Of a stretch of DNA of 45,162 nt, positions 8,940 through 18,165 are shown in pieces; positions within the stretch are counted from its first letter, which is position 1; each line of letters begins with the position of its first letter. Source of the stretch: an uncultured SAR116 cluster alpha proteobacterium (lineage in GTDB: Bacteria > Pseudomonadota > Alphaproteobacteria > Puniceispirillales > GCA-002684695); NCBI GenBank assembly GCA_902539295.1, contig CACBIM010000015.1:1-45162 (forward strand), in the 5' to 3' direction. The notes under the pieces are model-generated. The model saw nothing but the letters and a program-made list of their open reading frames with translations. It was not told the origin of the DNA and ran no database searches. A program made the position numbers and the translations under genes.

Positions 8940-9392
8940 TTGAGAACTTTATTTTTATCAATATTTTTTTTTCCAGTCTTTGAAATATTTATATTATTTT
9001 ATTCAATATCTCTTTTTGGATGGCTTTTAACATTTTTAGAGGTTTTTATCACTTTTGTTTTGGGGTGTTACTTATTTAAAAGAAATAAAGGTTTTTTCTT
9101 TGATTACGTTTCATATCCATCAAAAATTATCGAATTTTCTTCTCATTCATTGTCTTACAATAAGAAATCTTTTTTGTCGATAATAGGTTCTGTGTTTTTG
9201 GTTTTACCTGGATATGTAGGTGATGCATTTGGCTTATTACTTATATTTAAATTTACTCAAAATCTTTTTGTTAAACTTTTGTTAATGGTTATTAAGAAAA
9301 AAAATAATTCATCAGTAATTAAAGAAAATGATAGTGAGGTTGTTGAGGGTGAGTTTTTTGATTTAAACAAAAAAAATGAAATTAATAAATAA
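8940..9392 (+). CDS. fxsA: FxsA-family membrane protein (TTG start)
   Basis: A 150-residue inner-membrane protein of the FxsA family. The order of segments is typical: an N-terminal hydrophobic pair (LFLSIFFFPVFEIFILFYSI, then GWLLTFLEVFITFVLGCYLF), an amphipathic linker, and the conserved third segment SIIGSVFLVLPGYVGDAFGLLL. E. coli FxsA relieves F-exclusion of phage T7, but the general role is unknown. The family's usual start aligns with a TTG at 8940, and no upstream in-frame ATG fits, so TTG is taken as the start. It is 14 bp upstream of secB and probably cotranscribed. Confidence 0.85.
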   Translation: MRTLFLSIFFFPVFEIFILFYSISLFGWLLTFLEVFITFVLGCYLFKRNKGFFFDYVSYPSKIIEFSSHSLSYNKKSFLSIIGSVFLVLPGYVGDAFGLLLIFKFTQNLFVKLLLMVIKKKNNSSVIKENDSEVVEGEFFDLNKKNEINK

Positions 9393-9406
9393 TAGAAGGT
9401 AATTAT

Positions 9407-9853
9407 ATGCAGCATAATGAAAAAAAAGAACAGCTTACAGTAAATGTTCAATATATTAAAGATTTATCATTTGAGAATCAGAATTCACCTGATTCTTTGT
9501 CAAATAAAGGTGAAGCACCAGAAATAAATGTTGATATTAACGTCTATGCAAGGCCATTAAAGAAAAAAATTTATGAAGTCTCTTTATCGATTAATAGTAA
9601 AGCAGAAAAAAAGAATTTTAAAATTTTTGAATTAGAACTTGTTTACGCAGGTGTTTTTACTTTGCCAGATACAAGTTTAAATGACGAAGAAGAAAAAAGA
9701 AAAATACTAATTGAAGCACCTCAACTATTGTTTCCTTTTGCAAGATCAATAGTTTCAAATGTTACTAGAGATGGAGGATTTATGCCTTTGATAATACAGC
9801 CCATAGACTTCGAATTACTTTATAAATCAAGAAAAATTGAAAAACCAGTTTGA
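9407..9853 (+). CDS. secB: Protein-export chaperone SecB
   Basis: A 148-residue cytosolic tetrameric chaperone that holds preproteins unfolded and hands them to SecA. Seen: LTVNVQYIKDLSFENQNSP at the N-terminus, INVYARPL, FELELVYAGVFTLP and the strongly conserved LLFPFARSIVSNVTRDGGFMPLIIQPIDF segment, here split over several stretches. The length is normal. It lies 14 bp after fxsA and ends close to the convergent dnaQ, with 13 bp between. Confidence 0.96.
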   Translation: MQHNEKKEQLTVNVQYIKDLSFENQNSPDSLSNKGEAPEINVDINVYARPLKKKIYEVSLSINSKAEKKNFKIFELELVYAGVFTLPDTSLNDEEEKRKILIEAPQLLFPFARSIVSNVTRDGGFMPLIIQPIDFELLYKSRKIEKPV

Positions 9854-9866
9854 CGCTATAAGTTTG

Positions 9867-10559
9867 TCATAAGTAATTTTTCCATATTGCATCATTAATT
9901 GTTTCAATAAATTTATCATGTTTCTCTAATTCACTATCTTTCACTGTAAAGTTTCTATCTTTTGTTAATTGTGTTTTTTCACTTAGGACACTTTTTGTCT
10001 TATCAGAGGATTTAGATGTTTGTTTAACACCAAAAGTTAGAGAGGTTTGTTTGCCTCCAATTAATTCTACATAAACATCAGAAAGCAATACCGCATCAAT
10101 AAGAGCTCCATGAAAGTTCCTACTATTTAAATTAATGTTAAATCTTTTGCATAAAGTATCTAAATTAACTAATGAACCTGGAAATTTTTTTTTGGCCAAT
10201 TTTAAGGTGTCAATTATTGGATTTCTGATTTCAAAATTCTTTCCACATAAATTTAACTCATTGTTTATGAAAGATAAATCAAAGTCAGCATTGTGTATTA
10301 CTAGTGTTGAATTTTTAATAAAATTCAAAAATTCATCGCAAATTTCACAGAATTTTGGTTTATCAATTAAATCTTCATTTGATATTCCATGGATATTGAC
10401 AGCATCAATATCAATTTCTCTTTGAGGATTAATGTATACATGGAAAGTTTTATTTGTAGCCACATGATTTATCATCTCACATGCTCCAATTTCTATTATT
10501 CTATGACCATCTTTTACATCAAGACCTGTTGTCTCAGTATCTAATACAATTTCACGCAT
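9867..10559 (-). CDS. dnaQ: DNA polymerase III epsilon subunit (3'-5' proofreading exonuclease)
   Basis: A 230-residue DEDDh exonuclease, the proofreading subunit of DNA polymerase III. Exo I is LDTETTG with Asp7 and Glu9; Exo II is HNADFD (89-94); Exo III is HGALIDA with His150 and Asp155. The final LEKHDKFIETINDAIWKNYL is a conserved tail in the region that contacts the alpha subunit. It overlaps coaE by 8 bp at its start. The dnaQ-coaE-ppsR group reading away from hemE is the usual alphaproteobacterial origin-flank order. Confidence 0.95.
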   Translation of the reverse strand: MREIVLDTETTGLDVKDGHRIIEIGACEMINHVATNKTFHVYINPQREIDIDAVNIHGISNEDLIDKPKFCEICDEFLNFIKNSTLVIHNADFDLSFINNELNLCGKNFEIRNPIIDTLKLAKKKFPGSLVNLDTLCKRFNINLNSRNFHGALIDAVLLSDVYVELIGGKQTSLTFGVKQTSKSSDKTKSVLSEKTQLTKDRNFTVKDSELEKHDKFIETINDAIWKNYL

Positions 10560-11145
10560 GCCTTTTTATTATTTCCTTTATTTTAGTCATAGTATAATTT
10601 TTACCAATACCTGAATTAATTACATAATCACTCATTATAATTTTTTTCCTTTCTGATATAAATTTTTTATTTATGTTTTCAAACTTTTCTCTATTCATGT
10701 TTTTTCTTTTTAAAACTCTTTTAACTTGCAAGTATTTTTGACACTTTAGTAAAATAACTAGATCAAAATTATTTTGTAATTTTTTTTCAAATAACAAAGG
10801 AATTTCAAATATAATAATGTTTCTATTTCTATTTTTATTGATTTGATTTGTTTTAATTATTTTAGACCTAATATGGTGAAGTCGTGGGTGGATTAATTGC
10901 TCCAAATTCAATAAAAAACTGGGTTCTTTGAATGCCATATTTGATAGCTCATCTAACTTAATTTTTTTATTGGAAACCAAGGTAGAGCTTAATTTTCTAA
11001 TTTTATTTATGATCTGTTTATCTTTAGCATATAGATCTTTTACCATTTGGTCTGAAGAGTATGTTTTATAACCCAAAAATCTAAATTGATTTAAGAGCAC
11101 ACTTTTGCCAGTTCCTATTTTTCCTGTAATAGCAATCTTTTTCAA
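10552..11145 (-). CDS. coaE: Dephospho-CoA kinase
   Basis: A 197-residue P-loop kinase that phosphorylates dephospho-CoA in the last step of CoA synthesis. The P-loop GKIGTGKS is at 8-15, the substrate motif YSSDQMVKDLY follows, and LIHPRLHHI and IIIFEIPLLFE are the family core motifs. The lid region VKRVLKRKNM is visible. It overlaps ppsR by 4 bp and dnaQ by 8 bp, so the three genes form one tight minus-strand operon. In many relatives aroE and maf sit between coaE and ppsR; here they do not. Confidence 0.94.
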   Translation of the reverse strand: MKKIAITGKIGTGKSVLLNQFRFLGYKTYSSDQMVKDLYAKDKQIINKIRKLSSTLVSNKKIKLDELSNMAFKEPSFLLNLEQLIHPRLHHIRSKIIKTNQINKNRNRNIIIFEIPLLFEKKLQNNFDLVILLKCQKYLQVKRVLKRKNMNREKFENINKKFISERKKIIMSDYVINSGIGKNYTMTKIKEIIKRHA

Positions 11146-11981
11146 AAGAGCGTGCCTCTAGTATTAAAAATTTTAATTACTGAAGCAGATGTTTCTTCAA
11201 CAGATCTTCTTGAAACATCGATAGATGGCCAAGCATATTTTGTAAAAATTATTCTAGCTTGAGATATTTCAAATTTTATGTGATTTAAATCATCATATGA
11301 TGTTTGATTATTTTCTCCCATCATTTTCAGTCTAGTTTGCCTAATTTGCATTAAAGATCTAGGATCTTTAATGAGACCAATTATTATTGGTTTTTTAAAA
11401 CTAAAAAGTTCTTCAGGCAATTCTGTATTAGCTACAAGAGGTATATTTGCTACTTTGAAACCTTTGTTTGCTAAATAAATTGAGGTTGGGGTTTTGGAAG
11501 TTCTCGAAACACCCACTAATATAATATCCGCTTCACTCATTGTATTTATTCTTTGACCATCATCATGCTGCATGGCAAACTCAAATGCATCAACCCTTTT
11601 AAAATAGTTTTCGTCTAATTTATGTTGAACCCCTGTAATTTTAGTCTCTGACAAAGCTAGTATCTTTTTAAAAGTATTTAGTAGGCTATCAAGAGGTGAT
11701 ATGTAAGGTATTTTCAAGTCTTCACAATTTTTTTCTAATAATGTTCTGTTATTGTCATCAACTATAGAAAAAACTACTAATCCAGGATTTTTTCTTAAAC
11801 TATCTGTTATATCTTCAATTTGTTTTTCTGTTCTGGTCATAGGCCAGAAAAATTCTTTCCTAATAACATCAGGAAATTGTGATATGGTTGCAGAGACTGT
11901 GTTTTCTATTGTTTCACCAGTTGAGTCAGAAACCAAATGAATGTTAATTTCCTTTCTTTTTTTATTGAATATGTTGTTCAT
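11142..11981 (-). CDS. ppsR: PEP synthase/PPDK regulatory protein (bifunctional kinase/pyrophosphorylase, DUF299)
   Basis: A 279-residue protein of the DUF299 family, which phosphorylates and dephosphorylates pyruvate phosphate dikinase or PEP synthase. Seen: IHLVSDSTGETIENTV (14-29), the P-loop-like GVSRTSKTPTS (157-167) and LANKGFKVANIPLV. Length and motif order are normal. The sequence cannot tell PPDK from PEP synthase as the partner; PPDK would be usual in alphaproteobacteria. It is the first gene left of the predicted origin and reads away from it. Confidence 0.93.
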   Translation of the reverse strand: MNNIFNKKRKEINIHLVSDSTGETIENTVSATISQFPDVIRKEFFWPMTRTEKQIEDITDSLRKNPGLVVFSIVDDNNRTLLEKNCEDLKIPYISPLDSLLNTFKKILALSETKITGVQHKLDENYFKRVDAFEFAMQHDDGQRINTMSEADIILVGVSRTSKTPTSIYLANKGFKVANIPLVANTELPEELFSFKKPIIIGLIKDPRSLMQIRQTRLKMMGENNQTSYDDLNHIKFEISQARIIFTKYAWPSIDVSRRSVEETSASVIKIFNTRGTLF

Positions 11982-12041
11982 AACTTGCCATTAATTCTTA
12001 CATCATTAATCTTTCTTTGAGTTATTCTATATAATAGATTA

Positions 12042-12050
12042 TTATACACA
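12042..12050 (+). promoter_or_regulatory. DnaA box (TTATACACA)
   Basis: This is an exact match to the relaxed DnaA-box consensus TTATNCACA, in the ppsR-hemE gap. In this position it is the best single DnaA site in the predicted origin. Confidence 0.6.
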
Positions 12051-12082
12051 TAAATTACACAATAAGATTCTTGTTGATATCT

Positions 12083-12091
12083 TTTTCCACA
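12083..12091 (+). promoter_or_regulatory. DnaA box-like site (TTTTCCACA)
   Basis: A 9-mer with one mismatch to the strict DnaA box TTATCCACA, 32 bp beyond the exact box and in the same orientation. It is probably a weaker site within the predicted origin. Confidence 0.45.
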
Positions 12092-12238
12092 TTTATAAAC
12101 TTGTAATCAAACCTTTGTGTTATTATTAAAAATAAAGATTTATACTGTTTATATTTTTGTTAAAAAATTGTTTAAATGTTTTTTCCTATTTATTAACAGG
12201 ACAATCAACCTCAACAATAAAAATATATATAATTTATT

Positions 12239-13234
12239 ATGAATATTTTAAATATAGAGAAACCCATTTGGTTTATGCGACAAGCAGGAAGACATTTACC
12301 GGAGTATAGAGAATTAAGATCAAAGAAAAAGAACTTTCTTGAATTTTGTTTCGATAAAAACAGTATTGTTGAAGCTACACTTCAACCTATAAAAAGGTAC
12401 AAGATTGATTGTGCAATAATATTTTGTGATATACTTATAGTTCCATATGTTCTTGGACAAAGTACTTCTTTTATCAAAGGAGAGGGTCCACTATTAGAAA
12501 GTTTATCTTTAGAAGATTTGACAAACCTTAATACATTACCACAAAAAGAAAAAGATTTACAAAACACATATAAGGCTATAAAGGAAGTCAGAGAAAAATT
12601 AAATAAAAACAAAAGCTTAATAGGTTTCTGCGGTGGCCCTTGGACGGTTGCTTGTTATATGATCAACGGTAAAGGAGATGGAAAATTTAAAGTTGCAACT
12701 GAAAAGATAAAACAAGAAAAAACACTCTTAATACAGCTCTTAGATAAACTAGTAGAGCAATCAGTTGAGCATCTATACCAGCAATATGTTTGTGGGTGTG
12801 ACACTCTAATGATTTTTGAGAGTTGGGCTGGACTAGTGCCTTACCAGGAATATAAAGATATATTAATTGATCCAGTAAATAAAATCATAAAAAAATTACA
12901 ATTACTTGGAGTATCAGCTCCAATAATATTATTACCTCGTGGTATAAACAAAAAAATTATCAATTATATAGAAAAAGTAAATATGGATATCATCAGTGTT
13001 GATTACAATATTGATATAGAATGGTTAATAAAGAATTTAAGAACAGATATGATTTTACAAGGAAACTTAGACCCAAATATAATTAATAAAGGTGGAAAGG
13101 AACTTGAAAATGCAGTAAACAGATTACTTAAAAATACAAGAGATAGAAAACACATTTATTGCTCTGGTCATGGCTTATTACCGAACACTCCAATAAAAAA
13201 TGTAGAGAGTGTTATTGAAATAATAAAAAATTAA
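12239..13234 (+). CDS. hemE: Uroporphyrinogen decarboxylase
   Basis: A 331-residue haem-pathway enzyme that decarboxylates uroporphyrinogen III to coproporphyrinogen III. Seen: WFMRQAGRHLPEYRELR (11-27), the main substrate-binding signature, then IIFCDILIVPYVLG, GFCGGPWTVACYMINGKG, LMIFESWAGLVPYQEY and the terminal YCSGHGLLPNTP. The protein is slightly shorter than usual, with a brief N-terminus. It is the first gene right of the predicted origin and heads a same-strand block to beyond parB; hemJ follows after 1 bp. Confidence 0.96.
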   Translation: MNILNIEKPIWFMRQAGRHLPEYRELRSKKKNFLEFCFDKNSIVEATLQPIKRYKIDCAIIFCDILIVPYVLGQSTSFIKGEGPLLESLSLEDLTNLNTLPQKEKDLQNTYKAIKEVREKLNKNKSLIGFCGGPWTVACYMINGKGDGKFKVATEKIKQEKTLLIQLLDKLVEQSVEHLYQQYVCGCDTLMIFESWAGLVPYQEYKDILIDPVNKIIKKLQLLGVSAPIILLPRGINKKIINYIEKVNMDIISVDYNIDIEWLIKNLRTDMILQGNLDPNIINKGGKELENAVNRLLKNTRDRKHIYCSGHGLLPNTPIKNVESVIEIIKN

Positions 13235-13235
13235 T

Positions 13236-13661
13236 ATGTACCTGATTATAAAATCATTACACATAATATCTGTCATTACATGGATGGCAGGTCTACTATA
13301 TTTACCTAGGCTTTTCGTTTATCACTCATTGTCTGAAGTAAAATCAATTCAATCTGAAACTTTTAAAATAATGGAACGAAAATTATTAAAAGCAATAATG
13401 TTGCCATCAATAATATTTGTTTTTAGTTCAGGTTTATTAATGATATATTTGAATTACTATTTGATTTTTGAACTCTATTTTAAAATAAAACTAATCCTTG
13501 TATTATTGATGGGATATATTCATGGAAAATATTCAAAGATGCATAGAGAGTTAGAAAATGACTTTAGAGATAAAACAGATACATACTATAGAATATGGAA
13601 TGAAGTGCCTGCTTGTATTATGGTACTAATTGTGTTACTTGTTGTTATTAAGCCATTCTAG
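13236..13661 (+). CDS. hemJ: Protoporphyrinogen oxidase HemJ
   Basis: A 141-residue four-helix membrane protein that oxidises protoporphyrinogen IX to protoporphyrin IX in many bacteria. Seen: the N-terminal [20 protein letters not shown] with the conserved His9 and the [13 protein letters not shown] signature, [28 protein letters not shown] and the final [19 protein letters not shown] helix. It starts 1 bp after hemE, so the two haem genes are coupled. The rho frame opens upstream of its stop, but rho very probably starts later. Confidence 0.92.
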   Translation: MYLIIKSLHIISVITWMAGLLYLPRLFVYHSLSEVKSIQSETFKIMERKLLKAIMLPSIIFVFSSGLLMIYLNYYLIFELYFKIKLILVLLMGYIHGKYSKMHRELENDFRDKTDTYYRIWNEVPACIMVLIVLLVVIKPF

Positions 13662-13692
13662 GTTAAATAACTCCCCAAAAATTAGGTATAAC

Positions 13693-14958
13693 ATGCATCT
13701 ACAAGAGTTGAAAAGTAAATCACCCGCTGATCTTTTAAAATATGCTGAAGAACTAGAAATAGAAAACGCTAGCACATTAAGGAAACAGGACATTCTATTT
13801 TCTATTCTAAAGAGACTAGCTAAGAATGAGGTTGCAATATATGGAACAGGTGTTCTTGAAGTTTTAAGTGATGGTTTCGGATTTTTACGTGCACCTGAAG
13901 CAAATTATCTACCTGGGCCTGATGACATTTATGTTTCACCTAACCAAGTTAGAAAATTTGGTCTCCGAACAGGTGATACTGTAGAGGGACAAATAAGAGC
14001 ACCAAAAGACGGTGAACGATATTTTGCTTTAATGAAAGTTAAATCAATCAACTTTGAGGATCCTGAACAAGTCAAACAACGAATTAATTTTGACAATTTG
14101 ACACCTCTTTATCCTGATCAAAAAATAAAGTTGGAAATAGAAGAAGATCCAACAAAAAAAGAAAAAGACTTTATACCAAGAGTTATTGATCTAATCTCAC
14201 CTTTTGGCAAAGGCCAACGTGCTTTAATAGTTGCACCCCCCAGAACAGGTAAAACAGTTATGCTTCAATCAATAGCTAAGGCTATCTCTGAAAATCACCC
14301 GGAGACTTATTTACTAGTTTTACTTATAGATGAAAGGCCAGAAGAGGTCACAGATATGCAAAGATCAGTCAATGGCGAAGTAATATCATCTACATTCGAC
14401 GAACCGGCTTCAAGGCACGTTCAAATTACAGATATTGTTATAGAAAAAGCAAAAAGATTAGTTGAGCACAAGAGAGATGTTATTATTTTATTAGATTCAA
14501 TTACAAGATTAGCTCGTGCATACAATACTGTAGTCCCAAGTTCTGGAAAGGTTCTAACAGGTGGTGTTGATGCTAATGCATTACAAAGGCCAAAAAGGTT
14601 CTTTGGTGCCGCTAGAAATATTGAAGAAGGAGGCTCTTTGACAATTATAGCTACAGCTCTTATTGAAACAGGTTCACGAATGGATGAAGTTATTTTTGAA
14701 GAGTTTAAAGGAACTGGAAACAGTGAGGTCATATTAGACCGCAAATTAGCCGACAAGAGAACTTTTCCAGCAATAGACATAACAAGATCAGGGACGAGAA
14801 AAGAAGAGTTACTTGTTGAGAAAGCTACATTAACAAAAATGTGGGTTCTTAGAAGAATATTAATGCAAATGGGGCCTGTTGATGCTATGGAATTTTTATT
14901 AGATAAATTAAAAACAGCTAAAAACAATGAAGATTTTTTTACACAAATGAACAGTTAA
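13693..14958 (+). CDS. rho: Transcription termination factor Rho
   Basis: A 421-residue hexameric RNA helicase that ends transcription. Seen: the N-terminal helical domain [19 protein letters not shown], the cold-shock-like RNA-binding domain with [25 protein letters not shown], the Walker A region [20 protein letters not shown], Walker [17 protein letters not shown] and the Q-loop/R-loop segments [20 protein letters not shown] and EEGGSLTI. The ATG at 13693 matches the family start (MHLQELK). An earlier in-frame ATG at 13630 would add 21 residues and overlap hemJ, so it is rejected. The parS site follows the stop. Confidence 0.96.
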   Translation: MHLQELKSKSPADLLKYAEELEIENASTLRKQDILFSILKRLAKNEVAIYGTGVLEVLSDGFGFLRAPEANYLPGPDDIYVSPNQVRKFGLRTGDTVEGQIRAPKDGERYFALMKVKSINFEDPEQVKQRINFDNLTPLYPDQKIKLEIEEDPTKKEKDFIPRVIDLISPFGKGQRALIVAPPRTGKTVMLQSIAKAISENHPETYLLVLLIDERPEEVTDMQRSVNGEVISSTFDEPASRHVQITDIVIEKAKRLVEHKRDVIILLDSITRLARAYNTVVPSSGKVLTGGVDANALQRPKRFFGAARNIEEGGSLTIIATALIETGSRMDEVIFEEFKGTGNSEVILDRKLADKRTFPAIDITRSGTRKEELLVEKATLTKMWVLRRILMQMGPVDAMEFLLDKLKTAKNNEDFFTQMNS

Positions 14959-14959
14959 A

Positions 14960-14975
14960 TGTTTCACGTGAAACA
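14960..14975. other. parS centromere site, perfect palindrome
   Basis: TGTTTCACGTGAAACA is a perfect 16-bp inverted repeat identical to the canonical bacterial chromosomal parS bound by ParB. It occupies the 22-bp gap between rho and mnmE, about 2.9 kb from the predicted origin and 4.6 kb from the parB start. ParB loading here would place the partition complex beside oriC, as in other alphaproteobacteria. Confidence 0.95.
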
Positions 14976-14980
14976 AAAGA

Positions 14981-16312
14981 ATGAATAAAGATACAATATA
15001 CGCATCATTAACAAAAAACCAAAAAACAGCAATATCAATAATCAGGATATCTGGATACCAGACTAAAAACATATTAAATAAATTTCTTAAAAGAGAAGTA
15101 AAAACCAAAGAAATTAGTCTTAGAAACATCTACGATTCAAAAAGTAAGTTTATAGATCAAGCTATAGTCTTGTTCTTCTCTAAACCTAACTCACCAACTG
15201 GTGAGGACGTCGTTGAATTTCATGTCCATGGCAGTGTTTCAATTATAAAAAAAATTGAATTAGAGCTTGATAAAATAAAACATGTTAGGGAGGCAGAACC
15301 AGGTGAATTTATAAAGCGTTCTCTTCAAAACAATAAAATCGACTTATTACAAGTAGAGGGTTTAGATGATTTGTTAGAAGCTACAACTGAGACTCAAAGA
15401 AAACGAGCCCAATTAGCTTTTATGGGTTCTGTTTCTTCAAGATTGTTTGATTGGAGAGATGAGCTAATCGAAATAAGTTCCTTTTTAGAAACATCGATCG
15501 ATTTTTCAGACGAAGAGTTGCCCCCTAACACCATTTCTACGTTAAAAAAAAAGCTCAATAAAATAAAAGAAAATTTATTAGTTGCAATTGAAAAAGCTGA
15601 GTTTTCAAAAAAAATCAAAGAGGGAGTGAAGGTTGTTATCTCTGGTCCTCCTAATGCAGGAAAATCATCTCTCATAAATTGTTTATTAGACGAAAACATT
15701 TCAATCGTGAGTGCCCATCCAGGAACAACTAGAGACATAGTTTGTTCAACTGTTGATATGAACGGGGTTTGTGTAAACATATATGATACCGCAGGCCTCC
15801 ATAAAACAAATAATGAAATTGAAATAGAGGGTATACAAAGAGCAATGAAACTATTAAAGATATCTGATATTCAAATAAGAATTGTTGATGGAAATGATCA
15901 TAATTGGAAAAACAAATTATCTGAAATTCCCATAGTTAATAGATTTACGATTGACTTAATAAACAAATCAGATTTAAAAAAAAGAGAAATAATAAAAAGT
16001 TCAAATGTAATAAATATATCAACTAAAACTGGAGAAAATTTAAATATTTTTACAAAAACACTAAAAGAAAAAATAAATTCAGTTGTTAATAAAGCTGATA
16101 ACTCTATCATTTTTAGAGATAGGCACATTAAAATAACTAAAAAAATTTTTGAGTGTTTGAATAGTATTCAAGTAAATGATATTCAAACTTCACCAGAACT
16201 TGTTGCTGAAGATATTAGACACGCATTAACTCTAATTGGAAAAATAACAGGATCGGTAGGAGTAGAAGATGTTCTTGATAATTTATTTAAAAATTTTTGC
16301 ATAGGAAAATGA
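14981..16312 (+). CDS. mnmE: tRNA uridine-5-carboxymethylaminomethyl modification GTPase MnmE
   Basis: A 443-residue GTPase that works with MnmG to modify U34 of certain tRNAs. Seen: the N-terminal folate-binding domain with [12 protein letters not shown] and [10 protein letters not shown], then the G domain with G1 GPPNAGKS (222-229), G2 GTTRDIV and G3 DTAGLH, and NKSD as G4. The C-terminus ends FCIGK, the invariant C-I/L-G-K motif that includes the essential cysteine. It overlaps mnmG by an ATGA junction, so the two modification subunits are translationally coupled. Confidence 0.97.
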   Translation: MNKDTIYASLTKNQKTAISIIRISGYQTKNILNKFLKREVKTKEISLRNIYDSKSKFIDQAIVLFFSKPNSPTGEDVVEFHVHGSVSIIKKIELELDKIKHVREAEPGEFIKRSLQNNKIDLLQVEGLDDLLEATTETQRKRAQLAFMGSVSSRLFDWRDELIEISSFLETSIDFSDEELPPNTISTLKKKLNKIKENLLVAIEKAEFSKKIKEGVKVVISGPPNAGKSSLINCLLDENISIVSAHPGTTRDIVCSTVDMNGVCVNIYDTAGLHKTNNEIEIEGIQRAMKLLKISDIQIRIVDGNDHNWKNKLSEIPIVNRFTIDLINKSDLKKREIIKSSNVINISTKTGENLNIFTKTLKEKINSVVNKADNSIIFRDRHIKITKKIFECLNSIQVNDIQTSPELVAEDIRHALTLIGKITGSVGVEDVLDNLFKNFCIGK

Positions 16313-18165
16313 AATCATATTTTGATGTAATTGTTGTAGGAGGAGGGCATGCAGGTTCAGAGGCTGCTTGTGCAGCTGCAAGAAAAAACGTATCTGTTTG
16401 TCTTTTAACTACTAACAAAAAGACAATAGGACAAATGTCTTGTAATCCTGCTATAGGAGGCTTAGGCAAGGGCCACTTAGTAAGAGAAATAGATGCTCTA
16501 GATGGAATCATGGCAAAAGCAATTGACGCATCAGGAATACATTTCAAGATGCTAAACCAATCTAAGGGTCCTGCTGTTCAAGGCCCTAGAGCACAAGCAG
16601 ATAGGTCAATTTACTCAAGGTCAATAAATAATATTATCGGTTCTTTTGGTAACATAAAAGTCATTGAAGGTACCGTCTGTAAGCTACAATTTAAAAACAA
16701 TTCAATTCAGAGTGTCTTATGTCTCGATGGTAATCAAATAGAGTGTAAGGCGGTTATATTAACAACGGGTACGTTTTTAGGTGGACTAATTCATATTGGA
16801 TCAAAAAAAGTTAAGGCAGGCCGTTTAAATGAACCTGCCGTAAATGGTCTAACAGAAAACCTTAAAGAACTAGGATTAAAAACAAGTCGTTTAAAAACAG
16901 GCACACCACCAAGAATATTAAAAAAAACGATAAAATGGGAAGAACTTGAAAAGCAACCTGGGGATAAAATACCTATACCATTTTCTTTCCTTACAAAGCA
17001 AATTAATCAAAAACAAATAGATTGTGCAATTACCAGAACAACTGAAAAAACTCACGATTTAATCAATAAGTCTTTAAAATTATCACCTGTTTATAGTGGA
17101 AGCATAGAAAGCGCAGGACCTCGCTATTGTCCATCTATTGAAGATAAAATTTTTAAATTTCCAGATAGAAATTCACACCAAATTTTTCTTGAACCAGAAG
17201 GATTAAATTCAAAATTAGTTTATCCAAATGGGATATCAACGGCTTTGCCAGAAGAAGTGCAAATTAAAATGCTAAAGACCATACCAGGTTTGGAAGAGTC
17301 TAAAATAACTGATTTTGGTTATGCAATAGAATACGATTATATTGACCCAAGATCACTTGATAGAACATTGAGTGTTAAAACTGTTAAAGGTCTTTATCTT
17401 GCTGGCCAAATAAATGGAACTACAGGCTATGAAGAAGCAGCCGGTCAGGGCCTCATAGCGGGCATTAATGCAGCTAATACAGCTTTAGAGAATGATAAAC
17501 ATTTCATTTTAACTAGAGACGAAGCATATATAGGTGTAATGATAGATGATTTAGTAAACCACGGGGTAATAGAGCCATATAGAATGTTTACCTCAAGAGC
17601 CGAGTATAGACTATTGCTAAGAGCCGACAATGCAGATCAAAGATTAACAGAGAAGGGATATATAAACGGTTTGGTTTCTCAAAAAAGATATGCAGATTTT
17701 ATAAAAAAAAGACAGGCTTTAAAAAAAATAAACTCAAAGTTAAAAACATTAATTTTAAAATCTTCAGAATTAAGAGATCTGGGTGTTTCCTTGCCTAGAG
17801 ATGGTAGAAAACAATCAGCTTTTGATTTGTTGAAATCAAAATCGTTTAATTACAATAATCTAAAATTTGTTTTTTCTGAGATAGACAAAATGGATAGTAA
17901 ATTATTAAATCAAGTTAAAGTAGACGCTCTATACGCTGGTTATCTAAAAAGACAAGAAAATGACATTAAAGCATTTCAAAAAGATGAAAAAATTAGAATT
18001 CCAAAAGATATTGATTTTAAATCAATAGGCGGCCTTTCAAACGAGTTAGTAGAAAAGCTTTCTAAAATTAAACCTGATACAATATCCCAAGCATCTAGAA
18101 TATCTGGCATTACACCAGTTGCTATCTTATCAATTTTAAGGCACATAAAGAGAAAAGCTGCCTGA
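16309..18165 (+). CDS. mnmG: tRNA uridine-5-carboxymethylaminomethyl modification enzyme MnmG
   Basis: A 618-residue FAD enzyme, the partner of MnmE (formerly GidA). Seen: the FAD-binding dinucleotide motif [12 protein letters not shown] (9-20), [20 protein letters not shown], the [14 protein letters not shown] segment, [18 protein letters not shown] and the C-terminal [17 protein letters not shown] and YAGYLKRQ motifs. The ATG at 16309 gives [12 protein letters not shown] and the usual 4-bp overlap with mnmE; an ATG four codons earlier is less likely. The stop shares one base with rsmG's ATG. Confidence 0.97.
   Translation: MKSYFDVIVVGGGHAGSEAACAAARKNVSVCLLTTNKKTIGQMSCNPAIGGLGKGHLVREIDALDGIMAKAIDASGIHFKMLNQSKGPAVQGPRAQADRSIYSRSINNIIGSFGNIKVIEGTVCKLQFKNNSIQSVLCLDGNQIECKAVILTTGTFLGGLIHIGSKKVKAGRLNEPAVNGLTENLKELGLKTSRLKTGTPPRILKKTIKWEELEKQPGDKIPIPFSFLTKQINQKQIDCAITRTTEKTHDLINKSLKLSPVYSGSIESAGPRYCPSIEDKIFKFPDRNSHQIFLEPEGLNSKLVYPNGISTALPEEVQIKMLKTIPGLEESKITDFGYAIEYDYIDPRSLDRTLSVKTVKGLYLAGQINGTTGYEEAAGQGLIAGINAANTALENDKHFILTRDEAYIGVMIDDLVNHGVIEPYRMFTSRAEYRLLLRADNADQRLTEKGYINGLVSQKRYADFIKKRQALKKINSKLKTLILKSSELRDLGVSLPRDGRKQSAFDLLKSKSFNYNNLKFVFSEIDKMDSKLLNQVKVDALYAGYLKRQENDIKAFQKDEKIRIPKDIDFKSIGGLSNELVEKLSKIKPDTISQASRISGITPVAILSILRHIKRKAA

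Larger units (their letters stand above)
11982..12238. other. Probable chromosomal replication origin (oriC)
   Basis: This 257-bp gap is AT-rich and contains DnaA-box-like 9-mers: TTATACACA at 12042-12050 (fits TTATNCACA), TTTTCCACA at 12083-12091 (one mismatch to TTATCCACA) and TTATTAACA at 12190-12198. A GANTC site (GATTC) is at 12066-12070. The genes on both sides, ppsR and hemE, diverge from it, and the hemE-adjacent position matches the mapped origins of Caulobacter and the predicted origin of many alphaproteobacteria. Promoters of ppsR and hemE must also lie here. The call rests on context and boxes; no strand-composition computation was done. Confidence 0.72.

Noticed and set aside
12116-12125. 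Possible reverse DnaA box (TGTGTTATT) in the predicted origin
   Set aside because: It differs from the reverse consensus TGTGNATAA at four positions, too many to support a site.
12160-12175. CtrA-like TTAA-N-TTAA pair in the predicted origin
   Set aside because: The spacing between the two TTAA is 8, not the 7 of the CtrA consensus, and TTAA is very frequent in AT-rich DNA.
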